Origin: Chthoniobacterales bacterium | GTDB lineage: Bacteria > Verrucomicrobiota > Verrucomicrobiia > Chthoniobacterales > JACTMZ01 | Assembly (NCBI GenBank): GCA_018402585.1 | Contig: JAGYIO010000001.1 | Location: 1-64,000, forward strand | Direction: 5' to 3' | Length of the DNA stretch: 64,000 nt | The notes under the pieces: generated by a model | Seen by the model: only the letters and a program-made list of their open reading frames with translations | Databases searched by the model: none | Told to the model about the DNA's origin: nothing | Translations under genes and position numbers: made by a program | Shown here: positions 1 through 8,486 of the stretch, piece after piece | How positions within the stretch are numbered: position 1 is the stretch's first letter | How the letters are laid out: each line of letters starts with the position of its first letter

Positions 1-1
1 C

Positions 2-68
2 CGTCCGCTCCGTCCGCACTCGATCCCCCGCAAGCACCCCGCTCGTCCGCTCCGTTTGCACTCGATCC
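2..68. repeat. 25-bp direct repeat, two copies
   Basis: Two copies of a 25-bp sequence (2-26 and 44-68) differ at two positions and are offset by 42 bp. The repeated core contains CCGCTCCGT followed by GCACTCGATCC. No gene is visible in the first 147 bases. The repeat could be the edge of a longer array lying left of the window. Confidence 0.6.
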
Positions 69-125
69 TGACCGCCCGCTCTTGCTCAGACGCGGACACG
101 CAGCGAAAAGTTGCCTAGCACCGTA

Positions 126-145
126 ATGGTGCCATATTGGTACCA
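126..145. promoter_or_regulatory. candidate VapBC operator
   Basis: Two near-identical palindromic half-sites, TGGTGCCA (127-134) and TGGTACCA (138-145), are separated by TAT and lie directly before the antitoxin ATG at 148. VapBC complexes usually repress their own promoter through such paired palindromes via the ribbon-helix-helix antitoxin. That this pair is the operator is inferred from position and symmetry. Confidence 0.5.
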
Positions 146-147
146 AG

Positions 148-384
148 ATGAATATCACCCTGAAGGACGTGCCACAGGATCTGCACAAGCGGCTACGCGA
201 GATTGCCGATCAGAGCGGCCGGAGCCTCAACAAGCTCATTCTCTACAAGCTGGAGCAGTCTGTCCGTCCCCAGAAGATCGATCGACACGGCCTTCTAAGC
301 AGGATCAAGCGAAGGAGAGCAGGCATATCCGCATGGCTTGAGGACGACTCCCTCCGCGCAGCGATGCAAGAAGGCCGGCGATGA
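148..384 (+). CDS. vapB: VapB/FitA-type ribbon-helix-helix antitoxin
   Basis: A 78-residue protein expected to neutralise the PIN-domain toxin encoded next door and to repress the operon. Residues 1-40 have the pattern of a ribbon-helix-helix DNA-binding fold as in FitA-like antitoxins: a short N-terminal strand (MNITLKDVP), then two helices with the turn SGRSLNKL. The C-terminal half is basic and then acidic, as expected of a toxin-wrapping tail. The ATG follows a palindromic site directly and the stop overlaps the toxin start in ATGA (381-384), implying translational coupling. Length and arrangement are typical of the family. Confidence 0.88.
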   Translation: MNITLKDVPQDLHKRLREIADQSGRSLNKLILYKLEQSVRPQKIDRHGLLSRIKRRRAGISAWLEDDSLRAAMQEGRR

Positions 385-770
385 TCGTCGTAGATGCCAA
401 CGTGATTGCTTACCTGCTCATGCGCGGGAAGCGGTCCGAGGCGATGGATCGACTCCAGAATTTCGACTCCGAGTGGGTTGCTCCGCGGTTATGGCTCGAT
501 GAATTCCTCAACGTCCTTTGCACTTACCAGCGTAATGGCGGGATTGGCTCCGACCAAGCTGTCGAGCTCTTGGACGACGCATTGGCGTTAATGGAAGGCA
601 ACGCCTACGAAGTGCCACCGGAACGTGTTTTGACCGTTGCTCGAGCTACTGGATGCAGCGGCTACGACAGCCAATATATCGCGTTGGCGGAAGATCTTGG
701 CCTGCGGTTATACACGTGCGATCAACGCATTTTGCAGAAGTGCCCCGCTGTGGCCATCGAGCCCGCGTAA
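381..770 (+). CDS. vapC: VapC-family PIN-domain toxin
   Basis: A 129-residue PIN-domain ribonuclease, the toxin of a type II toxin-antitoxin pair. The acidic residues that bind the catalytic metal are visible: Asp5 (MIVVDANV), Glu41 (LDEFLNVL), Asp96 (GYDSQYIALA) and Asp114 (YTCDQ). VapC toxins usually cleave tRNA or rRNA; the target cannot be read here. The start overlaps the antitoxin stop by four bases. Length is normal and all acidic positions are intact, so it is probably active. Confidence 0.9.
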   Translation: MIVVDANVIAYLLMRGKRSEAMDRLQNFDSEWVAPRLWLDEFLNVLCTYQRNGGIGSDQAVELLDDALALMEGNAYEVPPERVLTVARATGCSGYDSQYIALAEDLGLRLYTCDQRILQKCPAVAIEPA

Positions 771-1238
771 TGTCAGACATGGCACCATAGCACCCCTCTC
801 CCGGCAGCCGATTTCGTGCATTTTCCGCTACGAACTCCTGGTCGTACGCTCCACCCGCCCCGCACCACGCACCGCTTTTGCCTCGTGTCCAAGCGACCTC
901 GCCGCCTCGCTCCGGCTTCGTGCGCCTACTCACCGGACGCCAAGGCCCCGCGCGGTCCAAAAACCGTCCACACCGACACAGAAGCAGCGCGCAACCGGGC
1001 GACGCACGCTTGCCACGGCCCATCGGCCAGTCACAAGATGCGCCATGCCGACCGACCTTCAGTACGAGGGACTGCAGGCAAAAATACCTTCCCCCATAGA
1101 CGACCGCCACGCCGCCCGTGGCGGCTCAGTCCAACTGGAGTGTATCCGCCGCGCCGGCGGAACAACCCCGCTCCCGCAGACCACGCCTCATCCCCGCCGC
1201 CACGGCGGATACATTCCTTAACGTTCGATCAGACGAAA
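771..1238. other. intergenic stretch, no supported gene
   Basis: About 470 bases without a convincing gene. Open frames cross it on both strands but their translations are Arg/Pro/His-rich and look like chance GC-rich frames. It contains an inverse copy of the vapB upstream decamer (ATGGCACCAT, 779-788) and the REP-like pair at 1137-1217. Confidence 0.55.
1137..1217. repeat. REP-like inverted repeat pair
   Basis: The 24-bp arms 1137-1160 and 1194-1217 are inverted copies with three mismatches (core GTGTATCCGCCG / CGGCGGATAC). Each arm is itself a GC-rich hairpin, the arrangement seen in paired REP (BIME-like) elements. No REP-associated transposase is in the window. Confidence 0.6.
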
Positions 1239-1619
1239 ATGAATTCAGTCAGAAAGATCCTTCTGGTTCCGATCTTCATATCGGTGGCTGTTCTGGCCGT
1301 CTGCGCGTATCTCGGGCCAAGGGCGCTGTTCCTTGATTACCCAGCTCCCTACAGCAAGAAAGCTGTCGAGTGGCACGCTGCCGCAATGAAATCGAATGAC
1401 CCAGAGATCCTAAGAGACCACGCAGACAAATTATGGGGCGCCTTGAATGACTCTGACAAGATTGTCGGCACGTTTGTCAAAGCCAACAACTCTGGATTGG
1501 TTGCCGCAAGCTTCGCATCTTTTGCAGTATTGGTGTTTGGCATTGCCGCATTCATCAAAGCGAAAGGAAAAGATCGAGCCATGCCGTCCAGCAAATCGAG
1601 TCAAGGACTCGACTGCTGA
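1239..1619 (+). CDS. hypothetical two-helix membrane protein
   Basis: A 126-residue protein not recognised as a known family. It has a hydrophobic N-terminal segment (about residues 7-30) that may be a signal anchor, a polar middle with Lys/Asp/Glu-rich helices, a second hydrophobic segment (about 87-108) and a short basic tail. The ATG at 1239 was chosen because it begins the membrane-protein-like part; the frame upstream reads as low-complexity junk over the REP pair. No strong ribosome-binding site is visible. Reality is supported by the paired membrane segments and balanced composition. Confidence 0.55.
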   Translation: MNSVRKILLVPIFISVAVLAVCAYLGPRALFLDYPAPYSKKAVEWHAAAMKSNDPEILRDHADKLWGALNDSDKIVGTFVKANNSGLVAASFASFAVLVFGIAAFIKAKGKDRAMPSSKSSQGLDC

Positions 1620-1700
1620 CGGCGAACGGTCGGAAGGCAAACCCCGCCCTCATCTCTCTTTTGCATCGCCCCCCAAGCCCCCACCCGTTAACAAGCTGAC

Positions 1701-2759
1701 GTGCGCCCACTTCTCCTGACCCTCGCGACCTCATGCCTCTTCGCCGCGGCCACGATCGCAGCCGATGCGCCCAGCCAGACTGTCTTGCTCAGCCCACCCC
1801 AACCCGATGGACCGGTCGTGGTCCGGGTCGGCTTTCAACTGCTCGACATCAATTCGATCGACGAGCAGACCGAGTCATTCGAATTCAGCGGGGTGCTCAC
1901 CGTCCAATGGGTCGACGAACGGCAGGCGTTTGACCCCGCGTTCGAAGGGGTCAGCGAAAAATTTTACCAGGGCAACTTCCAATTCAACGAAATCTCTCCC
2001 TCGTGGTATCCGGAGATCTCCCTGCTTAATGTGGCCGGTATGTTCGAAAAGGGCGAACCGCTCTTCCGCGTGCGGCCGGATGGCACCTGCACCTTGGTCT
2101 CCTCGGTCAATGCCAGCGCCAAGACATTGCTCAAGCTGAGGCATTATCCCTTCGACCGGCATGCTCTGCGTATTGTCTTCGGCATCCCCGGTTACACCGA
2201 CTCCGAGTTGCTGGTGGAACCGCTGCCCCTGCCGGAATCCTCGCCCGGTGAAATCCACCTGCCGCAGTGGAGTCTGCTCGACGTCCGCACAACCCCCGCA
2301 AGCATCCTGCCCACCAATCCCGGCAGCAACCAGCCAACCTCGACGCTCCTCATCGAATTGGACGTCAAACGTAACCCCATGTTTGTCCTCCGCCTTGTCG
2401 TCGGACCGCTCTTTCTTGTCGTGGTCCTGTCCTGGTCTGTTTTCTGGATGGATCGCGCCTCGGTGGGCGACCGCATGAGCGTCTCCTTCGTCGGCCTTCT
2501 CACCGCGGTGGCTTACCAGATCATCCTCGGGGACATCCTCCCGCACATCGCCTACCTCACCCCGGTCAATGTCTTCGTCAATCTCAGCTTCATCCTCATG
2601 TGCGCCAGCATCGTGGTGAACCTGATCGTGGGAGAATTGAACCGCAGCGGGCGGGGGGCAAAAGCAGACAGGTTGGACAACCGTTGCAAAGTGGCGTTCC
2701 CCGTTGTCTATCTCTTACTCATCGTCATGATGTCGGTAGCTTTCTCGCTGCGTTTTTGA
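1701..2759 (+). CDS. pentameric ligand-gated ion channel homologue
   Basis: A 352-residue member of the prokaryotic Cys-loop-receptor-like channel family (relatives of GLIC and ELIC), predicted to form a pentameric pore in the inner membrane with a periplasmic sensor. Residues 1-21 are a signal peptide. Residues about 36-225 match the beta-sandwich ligand-binding domain, including the family signature region HYPFDRHAL (148-156); the loop lacks the paired cysteines of animal receptors, as usual in bacteria. Four membrane helices follow: about 227-248, 257-277 (pore-lining M2), 288-310 and 331-349. The ligand and ion selectivity cannot be read. It converges on the peptide-binding gene at 2849. 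Confidence 0.88.
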   Translation: MRPLLLTLATSCLFAAATIAADAPSQTVLLSPPQPDGPVVVRVGFQLLDINSIDEQTESFEFSGVLTVQWVDERQAFDPAFEGVSEKFYQGNFQFNEISPSWYPEISLLNVAGMFEKGEPLFRVRPDGTCTLVSSVNASAKTLLKLRHYPFDRHALRIVFGIPGYTDSELLVEPLPLPESSPGEIHLPQWSLLDVRTTPASILPTNPGSNQPTSTLLIELDVKRNPMFVLRLVVGPLFLVVVLSWSVFWMDRASVGDRMSVSFVGLLTAVAYQIILGDILPHIAYLTPVNVFVNLSFILMCASIVVNLIVGELNRSGRGAKADRLDNRCKVAFPVVYLLLIVMMSVAFSLRF

Positions 2760-2848
2760 ACATTCCATGGCGCCGGCCGGCCAGCCTGGTTGGTCAGCCC
2801 ATCCATACCCCCGCCACTGTTCCGTTGGCACCGCGATCCACATCCCCT

Positions 2849-4426
2849 TCAGTCACCCGCCTTTTTCCAGAACATCGCCTTGAGCGGATGCTCGTCGAGC
2901 ACATTGCCCTCGATGCCACCGAGCTTCTTCGAGTCGTAAAGCTGGATGCCGACATAGAAATAAAGCGGACAAACCGGCATCTCCTCGCAGACCAGCAACT
3001 TTTCTGCTTCGCGCAGAATCTCATACCGCGCCGGCCGGTCCGTCTCGGCGGCCGCGGCGGCGATCAGTTGGTCGTAGCGCGGATCGCTCCAGCCCGTGCG
3101 ATTGTTGCCCCCGCCCGTCACGAACATGTCGAGAAAGGTGTTCGGGTCCGGATAATCCCCCACCCAGCTCGAGCGGGCGATGTCATAGTCGAGGCGGCTC
3201 ATTGAGTTGAGGTAGACCTTCCATTCCTGCCGCAGCAGCTGCACGTTCACCCCGAGTAATTGCCGCCACATGCTCTGCAACTCCACGGCGATGGCCTCAT
3301 TCAGCTCCCCCTCGCTGTAAAGATAGTTGACCATGGGAAATCCCTCGCCCCCGGGAAACCCCGCTTCGGCCAGCAACTGCCGCGCCTTCTCCACATCACG
3401 CCCCCCGCACTCACCGAAAGGCTCGTAACCGCCCGCACCCGGAGGCACGAAGCTGTCGGCCGCCAACTCGCCGGCCCGCGTGATCCGGTCGACAATGGAC
3501 TGCTTGTCGATGACCATGCTGAAGGCCCGCCGGACCCGCGGGTCGGTGAACGGCCCCTTGGTGCAATTGAAACGCAGAAAATAGGTCCCAAGGAATGGCG
3601 CGGCATGGAAATCATCGCGCTTCTTGATTTCCCCGAGCAGCGCCGGCGGCACCAAACCCTTGTCCATCATCAGGTCGGCCTGACCTGAGGAGTAAAGGTT
3701 GAAGGCCGTATTCGCTTTGCTCACCGGCAGCACGTCAATCGTCTCCATCGCCACGGCATTCGCATTCCAGTAATGCGGATTTTTCCGCAAGCGGATCCGG
3801 TCGTTGAGCCGCCAGGACTCAAGGACGTAGGCGCCATTACTGACCAGCCGCCCCGGCTTGATCCAATCGTCCCCATGCTCGCGGATCACATGCAACGGCA
3901 CCGGCAACAAGGTGACGAACGCGCACAAATCCGCGAAGAATGGCGTCGGGTTTTCCAATTCAACGCGCAGCGTCTGCTCATCCGGCGCAGACACCCCGAC
4001 TTGCGAAAAGTCCGCTGACTTTCCCTCATTGAAAGCCCGCGCATTTTTAATGTAGTGCAACTGGTAGGCGTATTCCGAGGCCGTGGCCGGATCCAGCGTC
4101 CGCCGCCACGACTCGACAAAGTCCCGCGCGGTCAGCGGCGTTCCATCGCTCCAGGTCAATCCCTCCCGCAGCGAGAAGGTATAAATCCTGCCGTCCTCCG
4201 ACACCGTCCAACTTTCCGCCATCCCAGGCTGCGGCTGCCCGCTCTGATCAAAGGTGAGCAATCCCTCAAAGAGCGCATTGGCCACCCGCCCCTCCGGTTG
4301 TCCGGTGATCAACGCTGGATCCAGCGTCTCCGGCTCCGCCCCATTGAGAAAAACCAAATCCGCCCGCGGTTGCGGCGAGCAACCGGAAGACAAGATCAGC
4401 ACTGCTAAAACCAGATAAAGCACCAC
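2849..4426 (-). CDS. oppA: oligopeptide ABC transporter substrate-binding lipoprotein
   Basis: A 525-residue OppA/DppA-type solute-binding protein (SBP_bac_5). A short lipoprotein signal ends in the lipobox SSGC (Cys16). The family hallmarks follow: NGAEPETLDPAL, ANALFEGL, PGMAESWTVSEDGRIYTFSLR, and near the C-terminus Y-D-Q-L with PLYFYVG. It would deliver peptides to an inner-membrane permease. The start is GTG, because an in-frame stop lies two codons upstream. No permease or ATPase genes are adjacent, so it works with a distant transporter or as an orphan receptor. It diverges from the GT39 pair with only about 58 bases between. Confidence 0.9.
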   Translation of the reverse strand: MVLYLVLAVLILSSGCSPQPRADLVFLNGAEPETLDPALITGQPEGRVANALFEGLLTFDQSGQPQPGMAESWTVSEDGRIYTFSLREGLTWSDGTPLTARDFVESWRRTLDPATASEYAYQLHYIKNARAFNEGKSADFSQVGVSAPDEQTLRVELENPTPFFADLCAFVTLLPVPLHVIREHGDDWIKPGRLVSNGAYVLESWRLNDRIRLRKNPHYWNANAVAMETIDVLPVSKANTAFNLYSSGQADLMMDKGLVPPALLGEIKKRDDFHAAPFLGTYFLRFNCTKGPFTDPRVRRAFSMVIDKQSIVDRITRAGELAADSFVPPGAGGYEPFGECGGRDVEKARQLLAEAGFPGGEGFPMVNYLYSEGELNEAIAVELQSMWRQLLGVNVQLLRQEWKVYLNSMSRLDYDIARSSWVGDYPDPNTFLDMFVTGGGNNRTGWSDPRYDQLIAAAAAETDRPARYEILREAEKLLVCEEMPVCPLYFYVGIQLYDSKKLGGIEGNVLDEHPLKAMFWKKAGD

Positions 4427-4484
4427 CCATCAATGGACGGATCGTCGCTTGCTGACAATCCCCTGCTTCATCGCCTATCCTCCC

Positions 4485-6182
4485 ATGATGCCGTCGTCTG
4501 CCGTCCGTTTCACCGGACTCACCGCCCTCTTGGCCGTCCTGCTCGCCTTGGCCGCCTACTTTGCCGCGCTCAAGAGCGACCATGCCGCCACCAATGGCGA
4601 CGAATTGCTCTACGCCCAGATGACCTACGCCACGGCGGAAAGCGGACACTGGCTGCCGCTGCAAACCCTGATCGAGCGCCACCGCAACACCAAGCCACCC
4701 GGACTTTTCTGGCAAGGGCTGGTCAGCACGAACTGGGCCCAGAGTTGGAGCCTCTGGAACCTCCGCTGGCCCAACGTGCTCTACACCCTCGCCACCGCCC
4801 TGATGGTCTTTCTGCTCGCCCGCCGCCTCTCCACCTCGGCCTCGACCGGACTCCTCGCCGCCCTGCTCTACCTCGCCTTCTTCGGCACCTACCGCTACGG
4901 CCGCGTCTTTCTCACCTCCGCGCCGGAGACCTTTTGGCTTTTTCTCCCGATCTTTGTTCTGCTCGTCGGATCACGCGAGGGGCAGCGCGATAAACTTTGC
5001 TGGCCCGCCGCCCTCGCCTTCGGCCTCTTCGTCGGCGCCGCTCTCCTTTACAAATCCTTCGCCCTCGTCCTCCCCGCCGCCGTTGCCTTGGCCTGGTGGA
5101 CTCTTCATGAGCACAGCTACCAACTGGGCCCGTGGCTCCGCCGCGAAGTGCCGAAGATCGCCGCGATGTCCTTCGTCGCCCTCGGTGTCTTCAGCCTCTG
5201 GTATTGGCTCGATCCGCAACGGCACCTCATCCTGCAGGACTTCGTGCTCAAGGAAAATGTCGGCAAGTTCGATACCGGCGGAGGCAACTACTTCGTCAAT
5301 CTCCTCTGGGGCGAATCCAGCATCTGGCGGAATGTTATTTCTTACCCGTTCAACGCCGGACTCCTCGCCCCGGCTCTCGTCGCGCTCTTCGTCATCACTT
5401 GGTTGCGACGGCGCGCATTGAGCAATGACGAAAAGCTCCTCTGGATCTGGATCATCACCGTCTTCGCCGTCTTCACCCTGCCCAACCAACGCGACGAACG
5501 TTATCTCCTGCCCGGCATGCCCGCGCTGGCCGTCCTCCTTGCCCTGCACTGGACCCGAATTCCGCGCTGGATTCTCGGCATCACATTGCTCGCCGTCGCC
5601 GTGATCTCTCTCGGCCTGGGGCTGGGAGCCGTCCTGCTGACCAATGACGCCGGGCTCGGCCCCCTCTATCCTTGGTTCTACTGGCCTTTCATCGCAGCGG
5701 TCATTGCCTTCGCTGCCGTCGGCCTGTGGCGCCAAGACCTCACCCGCTCATTGGCCGCGCCAGCCGTGCTGCTCCTCTACCTCGCTTACGCGGCGTTCCT
5801 CATCCCGTTTGACGGCCCCCGCGGAGAATTCGACCGCGCCACGGCGGACTTTGCCCGCCACAAATCCATCGCTGCCCCGATTAATTTCAACGCGCGCGAG
5901 GAAATCTACCGCTTCATGCTGCCCGAGGCCGACTTGGCGCCCTACCACGTCAACGACTTCGCGCTCGACCGCCTCAAGGCGGAGAACAACCTCTTCATCA
6001 TCACCTTGCCACTCCAGGATCTGAGCGTGGAAAATTCGCCCGATCTCCGCATCGTCGGAACGCGCCTCCAACTCATCGACCGCTTCAACAACAAAGAGAC
6101 CATCGACCTGCTCACCGGCCACGTCTCCCGGAACCTCTTCAAAAAAGATCTTCTCGTCGAAGTGATCCCGCCCGCGCCATGA
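4485..6182 (+). CDS. ArnT/PMT-like GT39-family glycosyltransferase 1
   Basis: A 565-residue polytopic inner-membrane glycosyltransferase of the ArnT/PMT (GT-C fold) type, which moves a sugar from a polyprenyl-phosphate donor to a periplasmic acceptor. The first periplasmic loop carries the acidic motif NGDELLYAQ, then NTKPPGLFWQG, and many hydrophobic helices follow (GLLAALLYLAFFGTYRYGR and others). The C-terminal 120 residues are soluble. The tandem ATG at 4485/4488 is chosen because the upstream frame is uncharacteristic. The stop overlaps the next paralogue in ATGA. The acceptor could be lipid A, glycoprotein or another glycan. Confidence 0.85.
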   Translation: MMPSSAVRFTGLTALLAVLLALAAYFAALKSDHAATNGDELLYAQMTYATAESGHWLPLQTLIERHRNTKPPGLFWQGLVSTNWAQSWSLWNLRWPNVLYTLATALMVFLLARRLSTSASTGLLAALLYLAFFGTYRYGRVFLTSAPETFWLFLPIFVLLVGSREGQRDKLCWPAALAFGLFVGAALLYKSFALVLPAAVALAWWTLHEHSYQLGPWLRREVPKIAAMSFVALGVFSLWYWLDPQRHLILQDFVLKENVGKFDTGGGNYFVNLLWGESSIWRNVISYPFNAGLLAPALVALFVITWLRRRALSNDEKLLWIWIITVFAVFTLPNQRDERYLLPGMPALAVLLALHWTRIPRWILGITLLAVAVISLGLGLGAVLLTNDAGLGPLYPWFYWPFIAAVIAFAAVGLWRQDLTRSLAAPAVLLLYLAYAAFLIPFDGPRGEFDRATADFARHKSIAAPINFNAREEIYRFMLPEADLAPYHVNDFALDRLKAENNLFIITLPLQDLSVENSPDLRIVGTRLQLIDRFNNKETIDLLTGHVSRNLFKKDLLVEVIPPAP

Positions 6183-7870
6183 CGAAACATTCGCATCACC
6201 TCCTCGGCTGGCTCGCCCTCGCCCTCGGGGTCTTTGTCTACCTGCACAATCTTGGCAGTGAGCACGCCGCGACCAATCCGGACGAACACCTCTACTGGCA
6301 AATCACCCGCATGACTGCCGAGGGCGGCGAATGGCTCCCGCTGAAAAATCTCCAAGAGGGCGAGCGCAATACCAAGCCACCCGCACTTTTCTGGCAAGGC
6401 GTCGTCATGACCGACTGGGGCCAGCACTGGGAACTCTGGCGTCTCCGCCTCCCGGTCGCGCTTTACAGCCTGGCCACCGCGGCCCTTGTTCTCCTCCTGA
6501 CCCGCCGGCTTTCCGGCAACCTCGGCACCGGACTTCTCGCCGCGGTCGTCTTTCTCGCCTTCTTCAGCACCTACCGCTACGGACGCGTTGTTCTGACCTC
6601 CGCCCCGGAAACCTTCTGGTTTTTCCTGCCCTTCTTCGTCCTTCTGTATTGGCGACCGCGCGCGGGCGGACTCACCTGGCTTCTCGCCCTCGCCTTCGGT
6701 CTCATGGTCGGCGTCGGTCTGCTCTACAAATCTTTCGCGCTGGTCATTCCATTCTCTGCCGGCCTCGCTTGGTGGACGCTGCACCAACGCGGCTACCGCT
6801 TCGCCGCATGGCTGCGCGCCGAAGCCCCGAAAATCACCCTGCTTGGGGTTGTCGCCCTCGCTGTCTTCAGCCTCTGGTTCTGGCTCGACCCGAATCCCCA
6901 CCTCATCCTGCAAGACTTCGTGCTGAAGGAAAACGCGGGCAAATTTGATCCGAAACGGGGCAACTACTTCCTCAATCTCGTCGCGGGCAATTACAGCATC
7001 TGGCGCATCCTCTTCGGCTATCCCTTCAATGCCGGACTCCTCGCCCTCGCCCTTGTCGCCCTCTTTGTCGTCGCGTTCCGCGGACGCCGCACCTTGGCCG
7101 AAACAGACAAGCTGCTCTGGATTTGGGTGCTGACCCAGATGATCGTCTTCGCCTTGCCCCAACAGCGCGATGAACGCTACCTCCTCCCGGCCATGCCCGC
7201 TCTGGCCGTGCTCCTGGCCTTGCACTGGGAAAAAATCCCCCGCTGGACCTTGGCGGTCACCCTCGTGGCTGTCGCGGCCATCACCGCAGTCTTGCTCCTC
7301 GGCGGCCTGATCCTGACCGGCGAACTGGCCGAAGGTTCGATCTACCCTTGGTATTTCGCCCCAGCGCTCGCCGCCATCGCCGGCCTCGCTCTTGTCGGCT
7401 GCTTCCGCCGCGACTGGACCAAAGCGCTCGCTGCGCCGGCCATTCTGTTGCTTTACCTGGCTTACGCTCTCTTCTCTATCCCCTTCGACGGGCCGCGCGG
7501 CACCTACTCGCGCGAGGCCATTGACGCCGTTCGCGGACGCACCGTGATTCTGCCCACCGTCTACGGCGCCCACGATGAAGTCTACCGCTTCATGCTGCCG
7601 GGTGCGGACATTCAGACCATCCGCGTCGAACCGCCCGCCAAACTCGAGGATCTCCGCAAAGAGCATTCGCTCTTCATCCTCGGCGTCCCCGCTTCGAACA
7701 CCGCGATCGCCCAGTTCCCCGGCGTCCGTATCCTCGGTTCTCGCCTCAGCCTGGTCGACCGCTTCACCGGGAAGCAATCGAAAGACATGCTCCGCGGCAA
7801 TATTACCGGCCAACTTTTTCAGCAGGACCTTCTCCTCGAAATCACCGACCCGACGACCGCTCCGAGGTAG
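6179..7870 (+). CDS. ArnT/PMT-like GT39-family glycosyltransferase 2
   Basis: A 563-residue paralogue of the preceding protein, overlapping it by four bases and probably co-translated. Shared landmarks are NPDEHLYWQ (equivalent to NGDELLYAQ), NTKPPALFWQG, FSTYRYGRVVLTSAPETFW and LILQDFVLKEN. The acidic DE pair in the first loop, expected for GT-C catalysis, is kept. The alignable motifs along the whole length suggest a tandem duplication followed by divergence, so the two may act on different donors or in sequence. Its last 29 bases overlap the convergent membrane-protein gene at 7842. Confidence 0.85.
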   Translation: MTKHSHHLLGWLALALGVFVYLHNLGSEHAATNPDEHLYWQITRMTAEGGEWLPLKNLQEGERNTKPPALFWQGVVMTDWGQHWELWRLRLPVALYSLATAALVLLLTRRLSGNLGTGLLAAVVFLAFFSTYRYGRVVLTSAPETFWFFLPFFVLLYWRPRAGGLTWLLALAFGLMVGVGLLYKSFALVIPFSAGLAWWTLHQRGYRFAAWLRAEAPKITLLGVVALAVFSLWFWLDPNPHLILQDFVLKENAGKFDPKRGNYFLNLVAGNYSIWRILFGYPFNAGLLALALVALFVVAFRGRRTLAETDKLLWIWVLTQMIVFALPQQRDERYLLPAMPALAVLLALHWEKIPRWTLAVTLVAVAAITAVLLLGGLILTGELAEGSIYPWYFAPALAAIAGLALVGCFRRDWTKALAAPAILLLYLAYALFSIPFDGPRGTYSREAIDAVRGRTVILPTVYGAHDEVYRFMLPGADIQTIRVEPPAKLEDLRKEHSLFILGVPASNTAIAQFPGVRILGSRLSLVDRFTGKQSKDMLRGNITGQLFQQDLLLEITDPTTAPR

Positions 7871-8486
7871 GGACCCGCGGGCGGCCCGTCCGCCGGCGCC
7901 ATACCATCCAAAGGATCATGACTAACGAGATCGCGCCGTAAACCGGATCGAGCAGGTAGTCCCAAAAATTGTCCGATTCCTGGAAGCCGGCGGCGTAGCC
8001 GAGCATCGCTAGGAAAACAACGTAACCGAAACGGTTGCCCCGCCAGATCAGCAGGGCGGCAGCGAAACCCGCGCCACCGAAAAGCCAGACCGATTGCCCC
8101 CAAAACAGCCACGGCCAGCCGAGCGCATAGCTGTCGAAGTTGCGCGGCCCCAAGCCGAGTGCGCTCGGGTAAAGCAGAACGCTCGCCACCGCACCGAAGA
8201 TCCAAGCCGCCCGCCAGTCGCGCGGACGAAAAATGCCCGAGGCAAACGCGCGATCAAAGACGGCGACAATGAGAAGACCCACCATGATCACGCTGAAGTT
8301 CGCACTGAGGCTCGCACTCCAGAACGGGACCGGGTGTCCGAACCAGGGAAACCAAACCGCCGCAGCCGAGACCACCGCAGCCAAGGCCAGCCCAGCCACT
8401 CCGGGCAATCCGCTCATGCGCTGGCTGAACCAAAGCAGGAGGAGAAAAGGGACCAAAGTGGTCCAAATGATCACGGTTTCTTTCAT
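7842..8486 (-). CDS. multi-pass membrane protein of unknown function
   Basis: A 214-residue protein with about six hydrophobic segments (beginning VIIWTTLVPFLLLLWFS) and a short basic tail. I do not recognise a named family. It starts four bases inside the end of the sialidase gene (8483-8486) and so is the last gene of a minus-strand run dinG-sialidase-this gene. Its 3' end overlaps the convergent GT39 gene by 29 bases. Coupling to the sialidase suggests a role in the same envelope or glycan process, but this is context only. Confidence 0.7.
   Translation of the reverse strand: MKETVIIWTTLVPFLLLLWFSQRMSGLPGVAGLALAAVVSAAAVWFPWFGHPVPFWSASLSANFSVIMVGLLIVAVFDRAFASGIFRPRDWRAAWIFGAVASVLLYPSALGLGPRNFDSYALGWPWLFWGQSVWLFGGAGFAAALLIWRGNRFGYVVFLAMLGYAAGFQESDNFWDYLLDPVYGAISLVMILWMVWRRRTGRPRVPTSERSSGR

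Noticed and set aside
2849-4426. oppA as part of a complete peptide transporter operon
   Set aside because: No permease or ATPase genes occur next to it in the window.
5942-7813. Long minus-strand frame of 623 codons
   Set aside because: It is antisense to the GT39 genes, Glu/Asp/Gly-rich with no domain, and is explained by GC-rich codon structure of the real genes.
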